A DNA stretch of 10,687 nt. It comes from Candidatus Saccharibacteria bacterium UBA2834 (lineage in GTDB: Bacteria > Patescibacteriota > Saccharimonadia > Saccharimonadales > Saccharimonadaceae). The DNA lies in NCBI GenBank assembly GCA_002351365.1, contig DEGE01000019.1:8721-19407 (forward strand), in the 5' to 3' direction. Shown here piece by piece: positions 5,633 through 10,687 of the stretch. Made by a program: the position numbers and the translations under genes. The notes beneath the pieces were generated by a model that searched no databases, was not told the DNA's origin, and saw only the letters and a list, made by a program, of their open reading frames with translations. Numbering within the stretch: position 1 is the first letter of the stretch; each line of letters begins with the position of its first letter.

Positions 5633-7477
5633 ATGCAGAAGGTAGCGATTATTGGCAATATTACCAAAGATATCTATTTGCGGCTCGACAACCGCGTTAA
5701 TAAATTCGAAGAAGACGAGCATCATATCAAATGGCTCGACTTCGCTTTTAATGGTTCGTCTCACGACTATTTTTCGCGCGTCGCCATCTATGGCGGTGCC
5801 AGCATTAGCCTCGAGGTCCTAAGCCGCCTCGGCATCAAAGCCGAAATTTCTGGCGCACCGGCTACTTTTTTGGACGGCCAATTTGTCGCCAAAGATTCCA
5901 CCACGGTTTATCGCTACATTCTTTGCCAAGACGATAACGTTAGTTACATCGCGCCAAGCCATCGCCACGAGACCACCTGGAAAATGCCAAAAGACGACAC
6001 CCCTGATTGGATTTATATTGATCGTTCCGCTAATGTCACACCAAATCTCGTCCGTGAATTAATGGATTATCTCGACATTGAGCCGAATTGTAAAATCGCC
6101 TTCTTTATTAGCGAAAACGTCAATCAATATGCCAATCATATTCGCGAGCTAGCCGAGCATGCCGCATTGATCATTACTGACACAAAATTAGACGCTCAAT
6201 ATTCGAACGTAGTTAAGATTTTTAGCAACACGATTGAGTACCACGACAAGAGCATCACTTGGTCGCTTAATGAACGCGAAGACCTCATGACACATCTTAG
6301 TACACACCTGACGATTGGTGCCACGGTTCTGGGCGCTATCATATTAGGCAAATCGCCATCCGAAGCCATCTTGCTAGCCAAGGCCAATGCCGAAGGCGCA
6401 CGCCTTAGCGGCACACTCAACATCGATACCCTCGAAGCGGAAATTGCTGATGATTATTACAAAATTCAAGGAAAAGGAAAGGACCTAAAAGTGTTAGAAC
6501 TTGAAGCAAACGCGAAAAAACTTATGACCCCAGGCAAAGGTATTCTTGCCGCAGACGAATCCGGTGGCTCCATTCACAAAAAATTTGAATCGATGAATAT
6601 TCCAGACGACGAACAGCATCGTCGCGATTATCGCAATATCTTCTTTACCACGCCAGATCTCGAAAAATACGTTAACGGCGTTATTCTCTTTGACGAAACC
6701 GCTCGCCAACACGCCGATGACGGCTCGACCTTTATTGACTTTCTTACTCGTAAGGGCATTATTGCCGGCATCAAAGTCGACCAAGGTCTCGTCAACTTCG
6801 AAAATTCACCAGAAAAATACACCCAAGGTCTAGATGGTTTGCCAGAGCGCCTCAAAGAATACTACGACATGGGCGCCCGCTTCGCCAAATGGCGCGCTGC
6901 CTTCGAAATGAATCAAGACCTCAAACCGAGCGACATGGCCATCAAGAAGAATGCCGAGATTCTTTCGCATTACGCCTCTTACTGCCAAAGCGCCGGCATC
7001 GTGCCAATCGTCGAGCCAGAGCTTGTCTATGACGGCTATTACACCATCGAACAAAACATCGAATATACCGGCAAAATCCTTGATGCGCTATTCGAGGCCT
7101 TGCGTGGCGACGGTGTCAATCTTGCCGCTTGTATCCTTAAAGTCAACATGGTGCTTGCTGGCAAAAAGTACGAGACCCAATCTACGCCAGCCGAAGTCGG
7201 CAAAGCCACTGCTGACGTTTTGCGCGATCACGTACCGAGTAGCCTTGCTGGCGTCGTCTTCTTAAGTGGCGGCCAAACCGTCGAGCAGGCCACCGAAAAC
7301 CTTCAGGAAGTCACCAACAATGGTCCATTCCCATGGCCAGTCACCTTCTCGTTTGCACGTGCCTTGCAAGACCCAGCCCTCAAAGCCTGGCAGGGCAACA
7401 ACGATAATGCGGACGCTGCGCGCGAGGGCTTCAAAGCTCGCCTGATTGCGAACTGCGAAGCACTAATCAAGAAATAA
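5633..7477 (+). CDS. PfkB-like pseudokinase fused to class I fructose-bisphosphate aldolase
   Basis: A 614-aa protein in two parts. Residues 1-270 follow the PfkB/ribokinase layout: VAIIGNITKDIYLRLD, GGASISLEVLSRLG (54-67), then the C-terminal helix GKSPSEAILLAKANAEG (239-255). Where active kinases have DTxGAGD, it reads about THLSTHL (220-226), so the catalytic Asp and anion hole are missing. Residues 287-614 are a whole class I aldolase (328 aa), which splits fructose 1,6-bisphosphate into two triose phosphates: GKGILAADESGG (D308), GIKVDQG (K381), ARFAKWR (K419), PIVEPE (E461, E463), Schiff-base K503 in ILKVNMV, FLSGGQ (S545) and R576. The C-terminal Tyr of animal aldolases is absent. A ribosome site and GTG at the junction allow a separate aldolase. 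Many CPR genomes lack phosphofructokinase, so the degenerate PfkB part is notable. Its role may be structural or sugar-phosphate sensing (inferred). Confidence 0.92.
   Translation: MQKVAIIGNITKDIYLRLDNRVNKFEEDEHHIKWLDFAFNGSSHDYFSRVAIYGGASISLEVLSRLGIKAEISGAPATFLDGQFVAKDSTTVYRYILCQDDNVSYIAPSHRHETTWKMPKDDTPDWIYIDRSANVTPNLVRELMDYLDIEPNCKIAFFISENVNQYANHIRELAEHAALIITDTKLDAQYSNVVKIFSNTIEYHDKSITWSLNEREDLMTHLSTHLTIGATVLGAIILGKSPSEAILLAKANAEGARLSGTLNIDTLEAEIADDYYKIQGKGKDLKVLELEANAKKLMTPGKGILAADESGGSIHKKFESMNIPDDEQHRRDYRNIFFTTPDLEKYVNGVILFDETARQHADDGSTFIDFLTRKGIIAGIKVDQGLVNFENSPEKYTQGLDGLPERLKEYYDMGARFAKWRAAFEMNQDLKPSDMAIKKNAEILSHYASYCQSAGIVPIVEPELVYDGYYTIEQNIEYTGKILDALFEALRGDGVNLAACILKVNMVLAGKKYETQSTPAEVGKATADVLRDHVPSSLAGVVFLSGGQTVEQATENLQEVTNNGPFPWPVTFSFARALQDPALKAWQGNNDNADAAREGFKARLIANCEALIKK
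6468..6493 (+). promoter_or_regulatory. Internal ribosome binding site and GTG start for free aldolase
   Basis: A purine run AAGGAAAAGGAAAGGA (6468-6483) ends seven bases before an in-frame GTG (6491-6493, codon 287). The GTG begins exactly where a free class I aldolase would (VLELEANAKKLMTPGKG). The run contains the only two GGA codons among the 39 glycine codons of the gene (all others GGC or GGT), as if kept for the RNA signal rather than the protein. Confidence 0.65.
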
Positions 7478-7487
7478 TCGCCCAATA

Positions 7488-7952
7488 ATGCCACAAACTA
7501 CTAGTGATTCAGAAGGTCCAACCAAAGAAGAATTTACTTTTCTGGTCATATTCTTTGGAGTGACGCCATTTTCCATCCTCGGCATCCACGATTTCTTCAT
7601 TGGTCGCAAGCTACAAGGCCTCTTGCATCTTATCGCCCTCATGGTCGCCGTACTGGCACAAACCCTACCACTCACAATAGGCTTAGTCGCAGACGTCAGT
7701 AAAGCTAACATACAAAATCGCCCATTTTTCGATAACGCCCTCGAGTGGATTATGTATAATCTCCCAGGAATCATCATAGTCTGCTCCTGGCTTGTCGGCA
7801 TCGGCGAAGTAATCGCGTATCTAATTAAAGACAACCACCTGCCATTGCGTTGGAGATTCTTTAAGCGCTCCGCCAAACAGACCATCCAAAAATACACCGG
7901 CAAGAAAAATAAAAAAATAACCCCTTTGGCGGGGGTTATTTTTTATGCTTGA
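7488..7952 (+). CDS. TM2-domain small membrane protein
   Basis: A 154-aa protein in the inner membrane. Residues 17-35 and 44-66 are hydrophobic segments flanking LGIHDFFIGRKLQG, which fits the TM2-domain pattern (G-x-H-x-F-hydrophobic-x-G...G). A third segment is at 92-114. The tail (120-143) is Arg/Lys-rich and presumably cytoplasmic. The molecular role of TM2 proteins is mostly unknown. The ATG lies ten bases after the aldolase stop without a clear ribosome site, so it may be co-transcribed with it. Oddly, residues 144-154 (ITPLAGVIFYA) are encoded by the terminator hairpin, and the TGA comes after the T-tract. With six instead of seven A at 7911-7917, TAA would stop the protein after residue 143, ahead of the hairpin. 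The natural end is therefore uncertain. Confidence 0.8.
   Translation: MPQTTSDSEGPTKEEFTFLVIFFGVTPFSILGIHDFFIGRKLQGLLHLIALMVAVLAQTLPLTIGLVADVSKANIQNRPFFDNALEWIMYNLPGIIIVCSWLVGIGEVIAYLIKDNHLPLRWRFFKRSAKQTIQKYTGKKNKKITPLAGVIFYA
7912..7944. terminator. Bidirectional intrinsic terminator between convergent genes
   Basis: AAAAAATAACCCC (7912-7924) and GGGGTTATTTTTT (7932-7944) form a perfect 13-bp stem around a 7-nt loop. T-tracts are present on both strands (7939-7944 on plus, the complement of 7911-7917 on minus), so it can end transcription of the TM2 gene from the left and the small acidic gene from the right. Confidence 0.92.
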
Positions 7953-8215
7953 TCCAGTGTAGGTTGGCCCGCCTCGCGCGCCATCTTCTTTTGCTGTCGC
8001 TCAATCATAAAATCGTCAAACTCGAAATCATCAACTTTTTTCGCAAACGATTTAACTGGCTCACTATCGAATACTCCGTCTACTCCTACAGAAATCACCT
8101 CGGCTAGTGCCGGCGAGACATTGCCTGTTCGTATAGACGTACCGATAGCGTATTTTACCAATGTCTTTAACACTGTCCTTAATCTTTCTGCGGTTAATAA
8201 CGATGCATTTTCCAC
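7943..8215 (-). CDS. Hypothetical protein downstream of uvrA (conservative start)
   Basis: A 90-aa reading from GTG (8213-8215) to TAA (7943-7945), MENASLLTAERLR... to ...QPTLDQA. It has a helical N-terminal half (TAERLRTVLKTLVKYAI) and an acidic then basic C-terminal half (KKVDDFEFDDFMIERQQKKMAR), soluble, with no recognised domain. The GTG has no ribosome site, and the same frame is open for 61 more codons upstream (to 8398) with sensible composition. The real protein is therefore probably longer, about 155 aa, with its 5' end disrupted (see 8216-8406). The gene ends in the shared terminator and its stop overlaps the tail of the convergent TM2 frame. Confidence 0.6.
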   Translation of the reverse strand: MENASLLTAERLRTVLKTLVKYAIGTSIRTGNVSPALAEVISVGVDGVFDSEPVKSFAKKVDDFEFDDFMIERQQKKMAREAGQPTLDQA

Positions 8216-8406
8216 TTTAACTTGGCCAAGTAAAAGCGAATCATTATTCTTTGTATCCGTCGTCTCGGATGTAGTGTCAGAGTCTACCGATTCCGAAGCA
8301 GTATCACTGGATGCAACTTCCTCTGACTCCGGGTAGCCATGGTCGTGCTTCCAACCTTCAAAGTTTACTATATTGCCCGAATTATAGCCCCAATTTTTTC
8401 ACCCAT
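8216..8406 (-). pseudogene. Out-of-frame 5' part of the small acidic gene
   Basis: From 8398 leftwards on the minus strand, a frame in phase with the 90-aa protein reads KNWGYNSGNIVNFEGWKHDHGYPE, then a Ser/Thr/Asp/Glu-rich linker, then LLLGQVKVENASLL. It has no ATG, GTG or TTG start and is preceded by TGA (8399-8401). The only ATG nearby (8404-8406) is one frame off and dies after 12 codons. One more A in the A6 run (8394-8399 on plus as T6) would join them as MGEKNWGYNSGN... and restore an intact ~155-aa gene. Causes could be a sequencing indel, a recent mutation, or slippage at the A-run. I cannot tell which. Confidence 0.5.
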
Positions 8407-8447
8407 AGTTAATTTCAATTTTCCCGCTATTTAAATCTGTTGTCTTA

Positions 8448-8456
8448 ATTATAGCA
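8448..8456 (-). promoter_or_regulatory. Extended -10 promoter of the small acidic gene
   Basis: On the minus strand TGC-TATAAT runs from 8456 to 8448 and overlaps the last codons and stop of uvrA. It is the same extended -10 core seen before polA and the aldolase fusion. The predicted start near 8441 leaves about 35 nt before ATG 8406. No -35 consensus is visible. Confidence 0.5.
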
Positions 8457-10687
8457 ACTTTTTTAAGTATTCGCCCGTTGCCGAATTGGCATTTTGTGCC
8501 ACTTGCTCCGGCGTACCAGTCGCAATCACCCTACCGCCGCCAGCACCACCTTCTGGACCCATATCGATAATCCAGTCGGCAGACTTTATTACGTCCAAGT
8601 TATGCTCAATTACCACCATCGAATTACCGCCATCAACTAAACGTTGTAAAATTGACAACAATCGTTTCACGTCATCAGTGTGGAGGCCAGTAGTAGGCTC
8701 ATCTAATACATAAAGCGTCTTACCAGTCGAACGGCGCGATAATTCTGTCGCCAATTTGATACGCTGCGCCTCGCCGCCAGAAAAGGTTGTCGCAGGCTGA
8801 CCGAGTTTAATATAACCCAAACCAACTTCCTGAATCGTCTTGAGTTTTCCGGCAATTAACGGCAAGTTTTCGAAGAATTGCACAGCTTCATCTACTGTCA
8901 TATCGAGCACATCAGAGATTGTTTTATCTTTATATTTAACTTCCAGAGCTTCACGATTATAACGTTTGCCGTGACATTCATCGCAAGTCACAAATACATC
9001 CGGCAAGAAGTGCATTTCAATTTTTAATACGCCATCACCTTGGCACTTTTCACAGCGACCACCCTTGACATTGAAAGAGAAGCGGCCAGCTTTGTAGCCA
9101 CGCACCTGCGCTTCAGGTTGATTCGCAAACAATTCGCGAATATTGTTGAAAATACCCGTATAAGTTGCTGGGTTCGAACGCGGCGTTCGACCAATTGGCG
9201 ACTGATCAATCACGATAATCTTATTCAAATTCTCGATACCATCGATGCGCTCGTGTGCACCAGGCACAGTCTGTGCACGATTCAAGCGAGCCAATAGCTC
9301 ATTCGCCATAATTTCATTTACGAGCGTCGATTTACCAGAACCTGACACACCAGAAACCACCGTCATTAAGCCGAGCGGAATCTTTACGTCAATATTTTTC
9401 AAATTATTTTCGCGTGCACCGATAATTTCGAGATATTTTGTTTTATCTGTCACTTTGCGACGCTTCTTTGGTACTTCAATCTTTTTGACACCACTCAAAT
9501 ATTGGCCCGTAATCGAATCTTTTACTTTAGCTACCTCGTCTGGCGTACCGGCCGCAATCACTTTGCCGCCATTTACGCCGGCGCCAGGACCAATATCCAC
9601 CAAATAGTCCGCCGCGCGAATCGTGTCCTCATCATGCTCAACTACGATCACGGTATTCTTTAAGTCGCGCAGGTGGCGCAGAGTAGCAATCAAGCGATCA
9701 TTGTCGCGCTGATGTAAGCCAATCGATGGCTCATCCAGTACGTAAAGCACACCTTGTAGGCCAGAGCCAATTTGCGTCGCCAAACGAATGCGCTGCGCCT
9801 CGCCACCAGACAGAGTAGCGGCCGAACGACTTAGTTCAAGATAATTCAAACCCACATCGCGCATGAATCCAACCCGACTGCGAATTTCCTTCAAGATTGG
9901 TTCAGCAATCAGTTTTTCATTCTCATTCAAGCCTAAATCGCCATCCAATACTTCAATCGTCCGCTCAACATCCATTGAGCACATATCCATAATATTCAAA
10001 TCATGCACCGTAACCGCTAATACTACTGGCTTTAAGCGGGCGCCATGGCAAGTCTGACACACTCGCTCGCGCATAAATCGCTCAATATCCTTACGAATAA
10101 AATCCGATTCGGTTTCTCTATAACGCTTTTCAAGATTCGGAATCACGCCTTCATAGACGGCATCATAGGTGTAGCCGTTACTTAGCTTGACACGATACTT
10201 TTCGTCACCCGTACCATACAAAATCTTCTGAATTGCATCATCTGACAACTCGCGGATTGGTTGGCGCACCGAAAAACCATGACGCTCACCCACGGAAGTC
10301 AATCGTTTCAACCACCAAGAATCCTGATTGATGCGGTTATATGGCCGGATGCCACCCTCGGCAATCGTTAAATTGGGATTCAAAACCAGGCTTGGGTCAA
10401 TTTCCATGCGCGTGCCAAGACCAGTACAGGTTGGACAGGCGCCCTGCGGCGCGTTGAAAGAGAAGAGACGAGGCTCAAGCTCTGGAATCAATTCGTCTGG
10501 GTGGTCCGGACAAGCGTAACGCTGCGAAAATGAAATCACCTCAGCGTTATCCGTGCGCACATTATTTTGACCCAGAGCCGTCGTATTGTCATTAATTTTC
10601 AAGACTTGCATCAAGCCACTACCGAGATCCAAAGCCTGCTCAACAGACTGCGAAATGCGACTCTCCATACCTGGCCCCATCACGAAA
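8449..10687 (-). CDS. uvrA: UvrA, excision nuclease ATPase subunit (N-terminus outside the window)
   Basis: The last 745 or so residues of UvrA, which finds bulky DNA lesions and loads UvrB in nucleotide excision repair. Reading continues off the right edge, so roughly 200 residues with the first Walker A are missing. Numbering from the GTG-encoded Val at 10683, the first zinc module is at 58-86 (CPDH...CPTC, with LEPRLFSFNAPQGA between). NBD1 signature LSGGEAQRIRLA is at 291-302 and Walker B VLYVLDEPSIGLH at 312-324. NBD2 Walker A SGVSGSGKST is at 444-453. The second zinc module is CEKC...CDEC (544-570). The second signature FSGGEAQRIKLA is at 634-645 and Walker B LYVLDEPTTGLH at 657-668. 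All ATPase motifs in view are intact. The C-terminus ends at the usual place (GEYLKKLL). No terminator follows. Confidence 0.97.
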   Translation of the reverse strand, partial: FVMGPGMESRISQSVEQALDLGSGLMQVLKINDNTTALGQNNVRTDNAEVISFSQRYACPDHPDELIPELEPRLFSFNAPQGACPTCTGLGTRMEIDPSLVLNPNLTIAEGGIRPYNRINQDSWWLKRLTSVGERHGFSVRQPIRELSDDAIQKILYGTGDEKYRVKLSNGYTYDAVYEGVIPNLEKRYRETESDFIRKDIERFMRERVCQTCHGARLKPVVLAVTVHDLNIMDMCSMDVERTIEVLDGDLGLNENEKLIAEPILKEIRSRVGFMRDVGLNYLELSRSAATLSGGEAQRIRLATQIGSGLQGVLYVLDEPSIGLHQRDNDRLIATLRHLRDLKNTVIVVEHDEDTIRAADYLVDIGPGAGVNGGKVIAAGTPDEVAKVKDSITGQYLSGVKKIEVPKKRRKVTDKTKYLEIIGARENNLKNIDVKIPLGLMTVVSGVSGSGKSTLVNEIMANELLARLNRAQTVPGAHERIDGIENLNKIIVIDQSPIGRTPRSNPATYTGIFNNIRELFANQPEAQVRGYKAGRFSFNVKGGRCEKCQGDGVLKIEMHFLPDVFVTCDECHGKRYNREALEVKYKDKTISDVLDMTVDEAVQFFENLPLIAGKLKTIQEVGLGYIKLGQPATTFSGGEAQRIKLATELSRRSTGKTLYVLDEPTTGLHTDDVKRLLSILQRLVDGGNSMVVIEHNLDVIKSADWIIDMGPEGGAGGGRVIATGTPEQVAQNANSATGEYLKKLL

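Noticed and set aside
7463..7903. 146-aa minus-strand frame opposite the TM2 gene
   Set aside because: The plus-strand product has membrane segments and a TM2 motif, while the minus product has no recognisable feature and would lie across the terminator from its only plausible promoter.
8381..8386. TATAAT on the minus strand inside the small acidic gene
   Set aside because: It encodes Tyr-Asn within GYNSGN, lacks the TGn extension (GGC precedes it), and no start codon follows at leaderless spacing. The one at 8448-8456 is better placed.
8399..8401. TGA read as glycine (code 25 of some CPR groups)
   Set aside because: TGA is a sensible stop for the 94-aa gene and the Y-family polymerase in this window, and reading through it here still finds no start codon before uvrA.
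10513..10515. CPDH instead of CxxC in the first visible zinc module of UvrA as a lesion
   Set aside because: A His ligand can replace a Cys in such a module and the rest of the motif is intact, so I treat it as normal variation rather than damage.
1..10687. CRISPR array, tRNA, rRNA, insertion sequence or att site
   Set aside because: I found no spaced direct repeats, cloverleaf-like sequence, transposase frame or terminal inverted repeats. The few inverted repeats seen are terminators or short leader elements.

Overview
The window looks like a piece of a small-genome Candidate Phyla Radiation (Patescibacteria) bacterium, most likely Candidatus Saccharibacteria (TM7). The basis is tight gene packing, a reduced PolA without a proofreading site, UvrA and aldolase sequences that I recognise only as distant relatives of the well-studied proteins, extended -10 promoters, and TAA/TGA stops that read correctly under the standard bacterial code. 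The taxonomic call is an inference from style, not from a marker gene.

Left part (1-2263). The end of an unidentified gene is followed by a two-gene operon: a 94-aa protein of unknown function whose last codons overlap the start of a Y-family (DinB/UmuC-like) translesion polymerase. Next is a monocistronic 107-aa protein of unknown function. It has a clear promoter, a leader hairpin, a near-consensus ribosome binding site, its own terminator, and codon choice unlike its neighbours.

Middle part (2264-5600). polA (812 aa, 5' nuclease plus polymerase, no 3'-5' exonuclease motifs) starts six bases after an extended -10 box, so its mRNA is probably leaderless. It is followed by a calcineurin-type phosphoesterase with a consensus sigma70 promoter and a TTG start.

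Right-middle (5618-7952). A 614-aa reading frame joins an N-terminal PfkB/ribokinase-like domain, which lacks the GAGD catalytic motif, to a complete class I fructose-bisphosphate aldolase. Exactly at the junction lie a strong Shine-Dalgarno sequence and an in-frame GTG, so a free aldolase may also be made. This gene too appears to be leaderless. A small TM2-domain membrane protein follows. Its frame runs through a perfect 13-bp bidirectional terminator.

Right part, minus strand (7943-10687). uvrA (N-terminus outside the window) is followed by a small acidic gene whose 5' end is out of frame with its only ATG. That gene and the TM2 gene are convergent and share the terminator.

Together the window holds three DNA repair or damage-tolerance functions (Y-family polymerase, Pol I, UvrA) and one glycolytic enzyme. 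The strongest candidates for something new are the pseudokinase-aldolase fusion with its internal start, and the repeated promoter-to-ATG spacing that implies leaderless mRNAs.
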